Shown: one piece after another, positions 26,545 to 35,354 of the stretch | Numbering within the stretch: the stretch's first letter is position 1 | Layout: every line of letters starts with the position of its first letter | Assembly: GCF_900455735.1 (NCBI RefSeq) | Contig: NZ_UAUI01000024.1 | Coordinates: forward strand, 344,501-408,500 | Length of the DNA: 64,000 nt | Reading direction: 5' to 3' | From: Rhodococcus wratislaviensis | Lineage (GTDB): Bacteria > Actinomycetota > Actinomycetes > Mycobacteriales > Mycobacteriaceae | Notes under the pieces: model-generated | What the model was told of the DNA's origin: nothing | What the model saw: only the letters and a program-made list of their open reading frames with translations | Databases searched by the model: none | Program-made: the position numbers and the translations under genes

Positions 26545-27212
26545 GCGGCAAGCTGATCCTGGTCCGGCACGGGCAGACCGAGGCCAACGTCGAGCGCAGG
26601 CTCGACACCCGGCTGCCCGGTGCCCGGCTGACACCCGAAGGGCTCTCCCAGGCGGAACGGCTGGGCACCGACCTCGCCGCGAAGGCGACGACGGCCGCCC
26701 TCGTGTCCTCGCAGGCACTGCGCGCCCGGCAGACGGCGCGCTTCGTCGAACTCGCGTCGGGCATCGCCGTCCAGGTGCGGGAGGGCCTGCACGAGGCCCA
26801 GGCCGGTGAACTCGAGGACCGCACCGACGAGGAGTCGCACAAGCTGTTCATGAAGACGTTCCACCTGTGGCACACCGGCGAGTTGGACGCCCGGGTTCCC
26901 GGCGGGGAATCCGCCCACGACATCCTCGAACGGTATGTGCCGGTCGTGGACTCCCTCCGTGAGCAATACCTCGACGACCCGGCGGACTCGGGGGACGTCG
27001 TGCTGGTCAGCCACGGCGCCGCCATCCGGCTCGTGGCAGCGCAACTCGCCGGGGTGCCCGGGCTGTTCGCCTCCAATAATCATCTGGCCAACACGCAGTC
27101 CGTGGAGCTGACGCCGCTCGCGGGCGGCGGCTGGGAGTGCGTGCGCTGGGGAACCGTCGAGCCACCGTTCGAGCACCGGGTGATCCCCGGCGCCGACGAC
27201 CCGATGGGGTGA
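26541..27212 (+). CDS. Histidine phosphatase (phosphoglycerate-mutase-like)
   Basis: 223 residues with the RHG motif at 9-11 (catalytic His10), a conserved Arg in SSQALRARQTA, the Glu in the EAQAGELEDR block and the second His in VLVSHGAAIR. It is shorter than true phosphoglycerate mutase and typical of small-molecule phosphatases of this superfamily. Translational coupling to pheA is clear from the GTGA overlap. The substrate is unknown; a role in amino acid or cofactor metabolism is possible from context. Confidence 0.88.
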   Translation: MSGKLILVRHGQTEANVERRLDTRLPGARLTPEGLSQAERLGTDLAAKATTAALVSSQALRARQTARFVELASGIAVQVREGLHEAQAGELEDRTDEESHKLFMKTFHLWHTGELDARVPGGESAHDILERYVPVVDSLREQYLDDPADSGDVVLVSHGAAIRLVAAQLAGVPGLFASNNHLANTQSVELTPLAGGGWECVRWGTVEPPFEHRVIPGADDPMG

Positions 27213-27276
27213 CGTCGTTGCGCGCACCCTGGGGTTGCGCGACGATGGAGGAAACCGTCCTCGAGGAGTGACGGCG

Positions 27277-28671
27277 GTGGATTGGTTCGTTGGCGATGAC
27301 TATTCGCTCGGTCGGCTGCTCGTCACCGAGGGGCTCGCCGCGATCTATCTCGTCGCGTTCGTGGCCGCGAGAAACCAGTTCAGGCCGCTCGTCGGAAGCA
27401 ACGGGATGCTGCCCATCCCGCGCTTTCTCCGCGCCGTCACGTTCGGTCGTTCACCGAGCATCTTCCATTTCCACTACTCGGACAGATTCTTCGAGGCGAT
27501 CTGCTGGACCGGCGCCGGACTGTCGCTGGCCGCGCTGCTCGGTCTGACGCAGGTCATCCCGCTCGCCGCGTGCATGCTCGTGTGGTTCGCCCTGTGGGTG
27601 CTCTATCTCTCGATCGTCAATGTCTCCCAGATCTGGTACAGCTTCGGCTGGGAGTCGTTGCTGCTCGAAGCGGGTTTCCTCGCGATCTTCCTGGGCAACG
27701 CCTCGGTCGGTCCGCCGATACTGGTGCTGCTCGTGCTGAGGTGGTTGCTGTTCCGCCTCGAATTCGGGGCCGGGCTGATCAAGATGCGCGGCGACCGATG
27801 CTGGAAGGACCTCACCTGCCTGTACTACCACCACGAAACCCAGCCGATGCCCGGACCGCTCAGCTGGTACTTCCACCGGCTGCCGAAGCCGCTGCACAAG
27901 GTGGAGGTGCTCGGCAACCACTTCGCTCAGCTGGTGGTGCCGTTCGGGCTGTTCGCGCCGCAACCCGTCGCCGCCGTCGCCGCGACGATCATGATCGTCA
28001 CCCAGCTGTGGCTGGTGGCGAGCGGTAACTTCTCGTGGCTGAACTGGACGACCATCGTGCTGGGACTGTCCGTGATCCCGGACAGCGTGTACGAGAAGGT
28101 GCTGCCCTTCGACGTCCCGGCCGCCGACGACTCGGCGCCGATACCCTTCGTCGTGCTGGTGATCGCGGTGACGGCGCTCGTGGTCGTGTTGAGCTACTGG
28201 CCGATCCGCAACATGGTCTCCCATGGGCAGCGCATGAATGCGTCGTTCAACAAATGGCACTTCGTCAACACGTACGGCGCGTTCGGCAGCATCACCCGGG
28301 TGCGTTACGAGGTGATCGTGGAGGGCACGTCCGACGCGCACGCGAGTGTGCACTCCGTGTGGAAGGAGTACGGCTTCAAGGGAAAACCGGGTGACGTCAA
28401 CCGGCGGCCGCGCCAGTTCGCGCCGTATCACCTGAGGCTCGACTGGTTGTTCTGGTTCACGGCGATTTCTCCCGGCTACGCCGAACCGTGGTTCCGGGGT
28501 TTCGTCGAGCGGTTGCTGCGGAACGACCGTGACACGCTGAAGCTGTTGCAGTACAATCCGTTTCCTGAGGATCCGCCGAAACACGTACGTGCGCGCATGT
28601 ATCGGTACGAATTCACCACCTGGAAGGAGCGCCGCGAGACCGGTGCATGGTGGAAGCGGCAACCGGTGTAG
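27277..28671 (+). CDS. Lipase maturation factor (LMF1) family membrane protein
   Basis: 464 residues with about eight membrane helices and the LMF-type blocks WESLLLEAGFLAIFLG, RWLLFRLEFGAGLIKMRGD, CWKDLTCLYYHHETQPMPGPLSWYFHRLP and HFVNTYGAFG. In animals LMF1 folds secreted lipases in the ER; the bacterial homologues are uncharacterised. GTG 27277 gives good spacing to GAGGAG; the upstream GTG 27268 touches it. The gene is absent from the corresponding mycobacterial order as I recall it and belongs to the insertion that also carries PE, PPE and EspG genes. Confidence 0.85.
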   Translation: MDWFVGDDYSLGRLLVTEGLAAIYLVAFVAARNQFRPLVGSNGMLPIPRFLRAVTFGRSPSIFHFHYSDRFFEAICWTGAGLSLAALLGLTQVIPLAACMLVWFALWVLYLSIVNVSQIWYSFGWESLLLEAGFLAIFLGNASVGPPILVLLVLRWLLFRLEFGAGLIKMRGDRCWKDLTCLYYHHETQPMPGPLSWYFHRLPKPLHKVEVLGNHFAQLVVPFGLFAPQPVAAVAATIMIVTQLWLVASGNFSWLNWTTIVLGLSVIPDSVYEKVLPFDVPAADDSAPIPFVVLVIAVTALVVVLSYWPIRNMVSHGQRMNASFNKWHFVNTYGAFGSITRVRYEVIVEGTSDAHASVHSVWKEYGFKGKPGDVNRRPRQFAPYHLRLDWLFWFTAISPGYAEPWFRGFVERLLRNDRDTLKLLQYNPFPEDPPKHVRARMYRYEFTTWKERRETGAWWKRQPV

Positions 28672-28672
28672 G

Positions 28673-29467
28673 TCAGCGGAGCCGGTCGGCCAGCGACTCC
28701 AGCGCCTGCCGCAGACGCTGTGGGGTGCCGGGGCTGAGCGACGACCACGCCACCCCGTGCGCGGACACACTGGACGTGCCGACGATGCGTCCCGCTGACG
28801 TGTCGAAGACCGTGACGGGGCCGCCCACGGGATCGTATCGTCCGTCGCCGTAGACGATTCCGACGATCTCGGCGTAGGTGGTGCAGCCGGCCATCGCGTT
28901 GCCGAGGGCGGTCGCGTCGACCGCGGTCACCCCGAGTGCGGTGAGGGCGGCGGCGAGCGACTTGCCGTCCCCACCCTGGTCGAAGGCTTCGCCGAGCTGG
29001 ACCGTGGGTGCGTTGACGACGCCGACGTTCATCGGCTCCACGTCCCCCAGCGCTCCGATGACGGGGGCGAAGAGGTCGGCGCCCGCGTCCTGTACGACGT
29101 ACGTGTCGCCGGCGCGCAGGGCGAGCACCGAGAGGGCGTCCCCCTGGGAGATGCACAGTCTCGAGATGCTGCCGTCGACGCACCAGCGCAGGGCGATCTC
29201 CCACAGCGGTCGGGCGAGTACCCGCAGGCGGTCGGCGAGTTCGGGGTGAACCCTGCCGCCCGGGAGCAGGTCCCGGGCGGCGAGGGTGTCGACGGCGCCG
29301 CGGAACGCTGCGTCCCTGGCGTCGTACGTGTCGTACCGGGGGGTGGCGTCGAGCACCACCGGCAGCACGTCGAGTGCGAGCGTGTCGACGAGATAATCCA
29401 TTTCGTCGAGGCTCAGGGTCACCGCCGGGAGGGTCGGTACGCCCGGCTGGGTGCCCAGATCGATCAC
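28673..29467 (-). CDS. EspG-family PE/PPE chaperone
   Basis: 264 residues. The N-terminal TLSLDEMDYLVDTLALDVLPVVLD and the later alternating strands fit the EspG (ESX secretion-associated) family, cytosolic chaperones that bind the tip of PE-PPE dimers and deliver them to type VII secretion. Its GTG overlaps the stop of the PPE gene (GTGA), which supports the functional link. It converges directly with the LMF gene. No EccC, EccB or other ESX core gene is in this window. Confidence 0.82.
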   Translation of the reverse strand: MIDLGTQPGVPTLPAVTLSLDEMDYLVDTLALDVLPVVLDATPRYDTYDARDAAFRGAVDTLAARDLLPGGRVHPELADRLRVLARPLWEIALRWCVDGSISRLCISQGDALSVLALRAGDTYVVQDAGADLFAPVIGALGDVEPMNVGVVNAPTVQLGEAFDQGGDGKSLAAALTALGVTAVDATALGNAMAGCTTYAEIVGIVYGDGRYDPVGGPVTVFDTSAGRIVGTSSVSAHGVAWSSLSPGTPQRLRQALESLADRLR

Positions 29468-30666
29468 CGTCCGGACTCCCGGTGGTCGGGGTTCGCGCCG
29501 ATGACCGACGGAATGACGGTGCGCCCGTCGGAGAAGTGCTCGAAGTTCTTCAGGTAGTCGGGGGTCTCCCGCTCGTCCTCGTCCTGCGAACCGGCCCCGG
29601 CCGCGCCCGCTCCCCGCCCGACCGTCATCGGTCCGCTACCGGTGGCGCCGCGCCCCGCCGCAGCCGGGTTCACGTCGGCGCGAACGTCTCCGATCACCCC
29701 GCCGGGTGCGGTTGCCGGTGCGCCGGGCCGTGCGCCCTGGCCGCCGTCCGGCTTGCCCCAGCCCTCGGGCAGGGTCGCCCCGCCTGCGGCGCCCGCACCG
29801 AGGGCACCGACCGAGGTGCGCGCTGCCGCAGCGCTCGTCGAGGCGGAGCCGCCGCCGTACGCGCCGCCGGACATCATCGGCGCGCCGCCCACCATCGGGC
29901 TGACACCGCCACCGGTGACCGCGGACAACGCCGCGCCACCGATGTTGCTCGCCGCCGACGTGGCGGTGGAGACCGTGGTGCCCGCGATGCTGCCGACCTG
30001 CGACGCGGCCGTGGTGACCGCCGGGTTCTGGCCGGCGGCCATCAGCGCGGCAGCCGCGGCACGGGTCGGATCGAACTCACCGTCGGACGGGATTTCGTCG
30101 AACGTCCCGACCTCCTTCGAATCGGCCTTCGTGACGATTCGAGGGGGCTGCCGGTACGTGCGTTTGAGCGCCAGGATGTTCGACGCGGCCTCGTACCCCT
30201 CCATCACGAGCCCGGCGCGAATGTCCATCGCGCGGTCCGCGGCTTCCGCGGCCGCGGCGGTGCCGTTGAGCGCCCCACCCGTCGAGTACGCCGTGGCCTT
30301 CGCGGTCTTCACTGCGACGATCTCGGGGATGCTGGGCATGATGAGCGCGGCGGTGGTGTAGGCGCCCGCCTCGAGTCCCGCCTTCGCTGCCGTGTCCGCG
30401 GCGAGTTCGGCGCATTCGGCGGTCCACACCGTGAACGGCGTGATCTTCGCGAGCGCCGCGACCGCGGACACCCCCTGCCAGCCGGCCGCGAGTTCGGCCA
30501 TCACGCGGACCAGTGTGAGGTTGGCGTCGACGAAGCTCGTGGACAACGCCGTCCACGCCGCGCTCGCGACGCTCAGCGGCACCGGGCCCGCGCCTGCGAC
30601 GAGGGTGGTCGAGTTGACGGTCGCCCCTCGGGGCAACCAGATTACACCTGTCAGTCCCATGGTCAT
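29464..30666 (-). CDS. PPE-family protein
   Basis: 400 residues from ATG 30666 with AGGAG seven bases upstream. The N-terminal 180 residues are helical with the WxG turn WQG at 63-65, as in PPE domains. The family's namesake PPE tripeptide is not present; the N-terminus reads VIWLPRG. The C-terminal half is a Gly/Ala/Ser-rich low-complexity region ending in an acidic segment (DEDERETPDYLKNFEHF). Together with the upstream PE gene and downstream EspG gene it forms a complete substrate-plus-chaperone cassette for type VII secretion. Confidence 0.85.
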   Translation of the reverse strand: MTMGLTGVIWLPRGATVNSTTLVAGAGPVPLSVASAAWTALSTSFVDANLTLVRVMAELAAGWQGVSAVAALAKITPFTVWTAECAELAADTAAKAGLEAGAYTTAALIMPSIPEIVAVKTAKATAYSTGGALNGTAAAAEAADRAMDIRAGLVMEGYEAASNILALKRTYRQPPRIVTKADSKEVGTFDEIPSDGEFDPTRAAAAALMAAGQNPAVTTAASQVGSIAGTTVSTATSAASNIGGAALSAVTGGGVSPMVGGAPMMSGGAYGGGSASTSAAAARTSVGALGAGAAGGATLPEGWGKPDGGQGARPGAPATAPGGVIGDVRADVNPAAAGRGATGSGPMTVGRGAGAAGAGSQDEDERETPDYLKNFEHFSDGRTVIPSVIGANPDHRESGR

Positions 30667-30700
30667 GTCTGATCTCCTGGTGGTCTCGAGGCGCCGGCCG

Positions 30701-31006
30701 TCACATGCCCGCCGCGAGGGTCGCGCCGAGCGCGACGTCCTCGGCGACGTACAGCGCGGCCTGGGTGCGGAGCGTGTTCGCGGTCTCGCGCATCTCGAGA
30801 ATGCCCTGGGCGACAGCAGGAGTGAACGTGGTGGCAACCGTGTTGAAGTAACCGGCCGCGTGCAGAGAGACCTCTTCGCTCCCGGACGGGAGCACGCGGA
30901 TGGCCGCGGAGTTGAGAGCGACCGCGGTCTCGAGACGCGCAGCGAGTGCGTCGAGTTCCACGGCGGCGGCGACAAGAGCTTCAGGTGCGACGTGCAGAGC
31001 TGGCAT
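30701..31006 (-). CDS. PE-family protein
   Basis: 101 residues, only the PE-domain length. It has two helices and the type VII secretion signal YxxxD as Tyr86-Asp90 (YVAED) near the C-terminus. It begins PALHVAPEAL, as PE-like proteins often do. AAGGAG lies eight bases before the ATG. The PPE gene follows 34 bases later on the same strand. PE and PPE proteins pair into a helical bundle before secretion. Confidence 0.85.
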   Translation of the reverse strand: MPALHVAPEALVAAAVELDALAARLETAVALNSAAIRVLPSGSEEVSLHAAGYFNTVATTFTPAVAQGILEMRETANTLRTQAALYVAEDVALGATLAAGM

Positions 31007-31155
31007 TGCGTCGAACTCCTTCTTGACCTAGGCAGGCGGAAGGCAGTTGCCCCCCGGCAAACGAACTGCATGTGCAGCTGTCCCTACACACTTGGACGCT
31101 GCAACGCGCTCTTCGGTTCCCCCCGATCCCGAGAAATTCTTCTCGGGAAAACCGT

Positions 31156-31494
31156 TCATCCCCAGCCGAGCTCGTGCAAGCGATCTTCTTCTATCCCGAA
31201 GTAGTGCGCAACCTCGTGTATCACGGTGACGGCCACCTCGTGGACGACTTCCTCCTCCGAACTGCAGATTTCGAGGAGGGCGTCGCGATAGACGGTAATC
31301 GTATCGGGCAGCGATCCGCCGTAATGGCTGTCCCGTTCCGTCAGCGCGATCCCGTGGTAGAGGCCCAGAAGGTACGGATCCTCGTCGTTGCGGTCGTCGA
31401 CGAGGACGACGACGTTGTCGATCGCGGCCGCGAGCTGGGGTGGGATCAGATCGAGTGCGTCGCCCACCAATTCCTCGAATCGGTCGGGCGTCAT
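31156..31494 (-). CDS. Zincin-like metallopeptidase (Rv3836-like)
   Basis: 112 residues with the zinc-binding HEVAHYFGI motif (HExxH...G) near residue 95, typical of the small MetallopeptidaseP/DUF1025 family. It also has conserved ITVYRDALLE. It is cytosolic with no signal peptide. The substrate is unknown. It follows the septum-formation gene by 13 bases, as in mycobacteria. ATG 31494 is preferred over GTG 31500. Confidence 0.85.
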   Translation of the reverse strand: MTPDRFEELVGDALDLIPPQLAAAIDNVVVLVDDRNDEDPYLLGLYHGIALTERDSHYGGSLPDTITVYRDALLEICSSEEEVVHEVAVTVIHEVAHYFGIEEDRLHELGWG

Positions 31495-31507
31495 GCTCAC
31501 CGCCACA

Positions 31508-32614
31508 TCAGTTCCCGGGAACCGGAACTGCGCCGGGAAGCGGCGTCGGAACAGACCTACCCTCCGGGACCGGCGGCGGCGGCACGGGTGCCGCACCGTT
31601 GATGAGGATCTCGCCCTTCGCCGAACCGGTGATGGTCGAGAAGCCGCCGGCGTCGGTCTCCTTGCCCACCGAACAGTTGACCCGCCTGCTGCCCGCGAGC
31701 CAGCTGTCGAGTTCCAGGTTGTCCCAGAACAGCGTGAGCGTCTTGTTCCGCAGTGCGTCGGCGGAACCGAGGTACTCGTTGGCGGCCTGCGTGCACACGC
31801 CTTCGAGATACTTGTCCTGGTCTTCGACGGACGGCATCGAGGACGGGAACTGGGTGGCCAGGTCGACGACGGAGATCACTTCGAACGCGTGGGGCTGCGC
31901 GCAGTCGACGGGATCGGTGGGCACGTTCTGGTTGATTCCGATGCAGGTACCCGGATCCCAGATGTTGGATTGGTCCTGCTCGGCCACCTTGCCGGTGAAC
32001 GGAAGCAACGTCCCTGCGGTGCTGGAGAATTGGAGGCCGCACCGCAGAGTGCGCTCGCCCGCCGCCCAACCGGACTCGCTGGGGAACATCAGACCCACGC
32101 TGAACTTGCCGTACGGATCGAACTTCGCGCCGAGGTAGGTGTCGACGGCGGGCACGCAGTGTTCGTCGCGCAGCGCGGCGAACCGCAGCGCACCCGGGTA
32201 ACGCGAACCCGGACCGAATTCGGCGCCCGGATACACGCTGAGGTCCAGCGGCGCCGCCACCTCGAATCGGTGTTCCTCCGAGCAGTCGACCTTCGCGACG
32301 TCCTTCCGGTCTTCCTGCGGATCGTTCGACGGCGTCCAGTCGAGGCAGTCGCCCGCCGCCGCCGAAGCGAACGCGTCGCCGTCCACCGAACCCGTCGCCT
32401 GCGGTCCGGAACCGGTCGAGTGGGCGGGGAGGTTCTCGCTGCGGTTGAAACCGCCTGCGATCGCGAACGTGGCGATCGCTGCCACCACGGCACCGGCCGC
32501 GACGGCCGCGAGCGCGCGACGCGTCGTGGTCGCGGACATGCTGCGGGGAGCCTTCTCCGGTTGCCCGGCATTCTTCGGCTGGGGGTCGGCACCGTTCGAC
32601 TGATCTGAGGACAT
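31508..32614 (-). CDS. Septum-formation family membrane-anchored protein (Rv3835-like)
   Basis: 368 residues: a cytoplasmic 34-residue head, one transmembrane helix at about 33-55, and an extracytoplasmic domain with two repeats containing paired cysteines (AGDCLDWTP...VDCSEEHRFEV and PGTCIGINQ...VDCAQPHAFEV). This duplicated Cys-...-C-x-x-x-H-x-x-E-V pattern is the Septum_form domain. The C-terminal tail is Pro-rich. A role in division or envelope is inferred from the family name only. It diverges from the ankyrin gene. Confidence 0.82.
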   Translation of the reverse strand: MSSDQSNGADPQPKNAGQPEKAPRSMSATTTRRALAAVAAGAVVAAIATFAIAGGFNRSENLPAHSTGSGPQATGSVDGDAFASAAAGDCLDWTPSNDPQEDRKDVAKVDCSEEHRFEVAAPLDLSVYPGAEFGPGSRYPGALRFAALRDEHCVPAVDTYLGAKFDPYGKFSVGLMFPSESGWAAGERTLRCGLQFSSTAGTLLPFTGKVAEQDQSNIWDPGTCIGINQNVPTDPVDCAQPHAFEVISVVDLATQFPSSMPSVEDQDKYLEGVCTQAANEYLGSADALRNKTLTLFWDNLELDSWLAGSRRVNCSVGKETDAGGFSTITGSAKGEILINGAAPVPPPPVPEGRSVPTPLPGAVPVPGN

Positions 32615-32695
32615 CGATTTCCATAATGCCCGTTCCGATCGTGGAAGCAGAACAACTCCCGCAATCGGCCCGAACCTGGCGTAACTTCGACGACC

Positions 32696-33115
32696 ATGAG
32701 TGACGATCCTCAGCACTTCGCCGAACCGGTGGATCCTGAACTGCAAGAGCTCGCCGGGCGTGTGTTCGACACGGCACGATCCGGCGACGCCGTGTCGTTG
32801 GCCACGTACCTCGACGCGGGCGTCCCGGTGAACCTGGCCAATCAGAACGGCGACACCCTGGTGATGCTGGCCGCATACCACGGTCACGCCGTGGCTGTTC
32901 AGGTCCTGATCGACCGTGGCGCCGACGTCGACCGGCTCAACGACAAGGGCCAGTCCCCGCTGGCAGGGGCGCTGTTCAAGGGTGAGGACGCCGTCGTGCG
33001 GACGCTCGTCGCCGGTGGCGCCGACGCCACGGCCGGCCACCCGACCGCTGTCGACGCCGCCCGCATGTTCGGCCGCGAGGACCTTCTGAGCTTGCTGGAA
33101 CCGAAACCGGAGTGA
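32696..33115 (+). CDS. Ankyrin repeat protein
   Basis: 139 residues with about three ankyrin repeats (NQNGDTLVMLAAYHGHAVAVQVLIDRGADVDRLNDKGQSPLAGALFKGEDAVVRTLVAGGADA). It has no signal or membrane segment. Ankyrin repeats bind other proteins; the partner is not evident. It precedes serS by 33 bases in the same direction. Confidence 0.88.
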   Translation: MSDDPQHFAEPVDPELQELAGRVFDTARSGDAVSLATYLDAGVPVNLANQNGDTLVMLAAYHGHAVAVQVLIDRGADVDRLNDKGQSPLAGALFKGEDAVVRTLVAGGADATAGHPTAVDAARMFGREDLLSLLEPKPE

Positions 33116-33148
33116 GCCGCTCCGCGGCGCCCGGTAGGGTTTGAAGCC

Positions 33149-34405
33149 GTGATTGACCTGAAGTTCCTCCGCGAGAACCCCGACGCCGTCCGCGAGTCGC
33201 AGCGCACCCGTGGCGAAGATCCCGCCCTGGTCGACGCATTGCTCGAGGCCGACGCGTCCCGGCGCGCCGCCGTTCTCGCCGGCGACAACCTGCGTGCCGA
33301 GCAGAAGGCGTTCGGCAAGAAGGTCGGGCAGGCGTCCCCGGAGGAGCGTCCGGCGCTGCTCGAGGGGTCCAAGGAACTCGCGGCCAAGGTCAAGCAGGCC
33401 GAGGCAGAGCAGCACGAGGCGCAGGCCGCGCTCGACGCCGCGCACCGGGCGATTTCCAACGTCGTCCAGGAGGGCGCCCCCGCGGGCGGCGAGGACGACT
33501 TCGTCACCCTCGAGACGGTCGGCGGCATTCCCACGTTCGACTTCGAACCCAAGGACCACCTCGAGCTGGGTGAGTCGCTGGGGCTGATCGACATGGAGCG
33601 CGGCGCGAAGGTCTCCGGCGCCCGCTTCTACTTCCTCACCGGCTTCGGCGCGATGCTGCAGCTGGGAATGCTGCAGCTGGCCGCGCAGAAGGCGATGGCC
33701 AACGGCTTCCAGATGATGATCCCGCCGGTGCTGGTGCGACCGGAGATCATGGCGGGTACCGGGTTCCTCGGCTCCCACGCGGACGAGATCTACCACCTCG
33801 CCGACGACGACCTGTACCTCGTCGGCACGTCCGAGGTCCCGCTGGCCGGGTACCACTCGGGCGAGATCCTCGACCTCGCCGACGGCCCCAAGCGGTATGC
33901 CGGCTGGTCGACGTGCTTCCGCCGCGAGGCCGGCAGCTACGGCAAGGACACCCGCGGGATCATCCGAGTCCACCAGTTCGACAAGGTGGAGATGTTCACT
34001 TACTGCAAGCCCGAGGACGCCGACGCCGAACACCAGCGCCTGCTCGCGTGGGAGCGCGACATGCTCGCCGCCATCGACGTGCCGTACCGCGTGATCGACG
34101 TCGCAGGCGGCGACCTGGGGTCGTCGGCCGCCCGCAAGTTCGACTGCGAGGCCTGGGTGCCCACGCAGCAGGCGTACCGCGAGCTCACCTCGACGTCCAA
34201 CTGCACGACGTTCCAGGCGCGTCGTCTCGGTGTCCGGTACCGCGACGAGAACGGGAAGCCGCAGACGGCCGCGACCCTCAACGGCACCCTCGCCACCACC
34301 CGGTGGATCGTCGCCATCCTGGAGAACCACCAGCAGTCCGACGGCACCGTGCGGGTGCCCGAGGCGCTCGTGCCGTTCGTCGGGACGGATGTCCTGAAGC
34401 CATAG
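33149..34405 (+). CDS. serS: Seryl-tRNA synthetase
   Basis: 418 residues from a GTG. An N-terminal coiled-coil arm (about residues 1-110) binds tRNA-Ser; the class II core follows, with motif 2 ([35 protein letters not shown]) and motif 3 ([19 protein letters not shown]). It charges tRNA-Ser with serine. Length is normal. Gene order ankyrin-serS-bfd-bfr links it to iron genes only by position. Confidence 0.97.
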   Translation: MIDLKFLRENPDAVRESQRTRGEDPALVDALLEADASRRAAVLAGDNLRAEQKAFGKKVGQASPEERPALLEGSKELAAKVKQAEAEQHEAQAALDAAHRAISNVVQEGAPAGGEDDFVTLETVGGIPTFDFEPKDHLELGESLGLIDMERGAKVSGARFYFLTGFGAMLQLGMLQLAAQKAMANGFQMMIPPVLVRPEIMAGTGFLGSHADEIYHLADDDLYLVGTSEVPLAGYHSGEILDLADGPKRYAGWSTCFRREAGSYGKDTRGIIRVHQFDKVEMFTYCKPEDADAEHQRLLAWERDMLAAIDVPYRVIDVAGGDLGSSAARKFDCEAWVPTQQAYRELTSTSNCTTFQARRLGVRYRDENGKPQTAATLNGTLATTRWIVAILENHQQSDGTVRVPEALVPFVGTDVLKP

Positions 34406-34420
34406 AAGCAGGCCCAGGAT

Positions 34421-34472
34421 TTTGGGAAGGCTACCCTTGCGCGAACGCGAAAATGATGTAACCCTTACCTAA
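34421..34472 (+). promoter_or_regulatory. Tandem IdeR-like boxes upstream of bfd-bfr
   Basis: Two 19-mers, TTTGGGAAGGCTACCCTTG (34421-34439) and TGATGTAACCCTTACCTAA (34454-34472), each match the IdeR consensus at 13 of 19 positions. Their centres are 33 bases apart, about three helical turns, as in tandem IdeR operators. They end 26 bases before the bfd start. Confidence 0.68.
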
Positions 34473-34498
34473 TCGAGTTGGTTGGTAAGGAGCTCCAC

Positions 34499-34675
34499 AT
34501 GTTCGTGTGCATCTGCAAGGCAGTGACGGAAGACGAAGTGCACGAGCACTGCGCCGACGGAGCTGACAGCGCGGATGCCATCGGTGAGCGTTGCGGCGCC
34601 GGATGGGGATGTGGGACCTGCGTCGATCGGTTGAAGGAGATTCTGGAGCGGTCGGCCGTGAGCACGGCCGCGTGA
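34499..34675 (+). CDS. bfd: Bacterioferritin-associated ferredoxin
   Basis: 58 residues, a complete BFD-like [2Fe-2S] protein. It has CxC at the start (FVCICKAV) and CxxC later (GWGCGTCV). AAGGAG lies seven bases before the ATG. Bfd reduces the heme of bacterioferritin to release stored iron. The bfr gene follows 90 bases downstream in the same direction. It is too short for many gene callers. Confidence 0.92.
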   Translation: MFVCICKAVTEDEVHEHCADGADSADAIGERCGAGWGCGTCVDRLKEILERSAVSTAA

Positions 34676-34765
34676 CGAAACCGCAGCACAACTGAATCCC
34701 GCGATCCGCTACATCGCGGTACTCCCAGTGGTACGTTCGCCTCAACCGGGGCGAACGGAGGAGCC

Positions 34766-35251
34766 ATGCGCGGCGACGACGAGGTTATTGCTCTTCTCAA
34801 CGAACAGTTGACCAGTGAGCTGACCGCGATCAACCAGTACTTTCTGCACTCCAAGATGCAAGCCAATTGGGGCTTCACCAAACTGGCGGACAAGACTCGG
34901 GCCGAGTCCATCGAGGAGATGAACCACGCCGAGATCCTCACCGACCGGATCCTGTTCCTCGAGGCGCTTCCGAACTATCAGAAGCTGCTGCCGCTGCGTA
35001 TCGGGCAGGACCTGCGCGAGCAATTCCATTCCGACCTCTCCATCGAAGTCGAGGTCGTCGAGCGTTTGCGTCCGGGAATCCAGATGTGCCGCGACAAGGG
35101 CGATGCCACGTCGGCGAAACTGCTCGAGACGATCCTCAAGGAAGAAGAGGATCACATCGACTACCTGGAGACGCAGATCGAACTGATGGACAAGATGGGT
35201 GACCAGCTCTACATGGCCCAGCTCGTCGATCAGCCGCCGACCGTCGGATAG
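34766..35251 (+). CDS. bfr: Bacterioferritin
   Basis: 161 residues. The heme-ligand Met is in EEMNHAEILTDRI (about residue 52), with ferroxidase Glu and His residues in LTSELTAINQYFLH and KEEEDHIDYLETQ. GGAGGAG precedes the ATG. It assembles as a 24-mer with heme between subunits and stores ferric iron. It is paired with bfd under tandem IdeR-like boxes. With the two non-heme ferritins it gives three iron-storage proteins within 16 kb. Confidence 0.95.
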   Translation: MRGDDEVIALLNEQLTSELTAINQYFLHSKMQANWGFTKLADKTRAESIEEMNHAEILTDRILFLEALPNYQKLLPLRIGQDLREQFHSDLSIEVEVVERLRPGIQMCRDKGDATSAKLLETILKEEEDHIDYLETQIELMDKMGDQLYMAQLVDQPPTVG

Positions 35252-35354
35252 GTCGAAACGGGGTGACACCCCCGGCGCGGAGTGCGAAACTGGGCGCGTG
35301 AGATATCCCGCCGCCCAGCCTTGACCCCGTTCGCAGCGTTTTCTCGCCGTCCGC

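Noticed and set aside
33100-34500. tRNA-Ser gene beside serS
   Set aside because: No cloverleaf with GTTCGA-type T-loop or acceptor pairing could be found there or elsewhere in the window; no rRNA or tRNA was seen.
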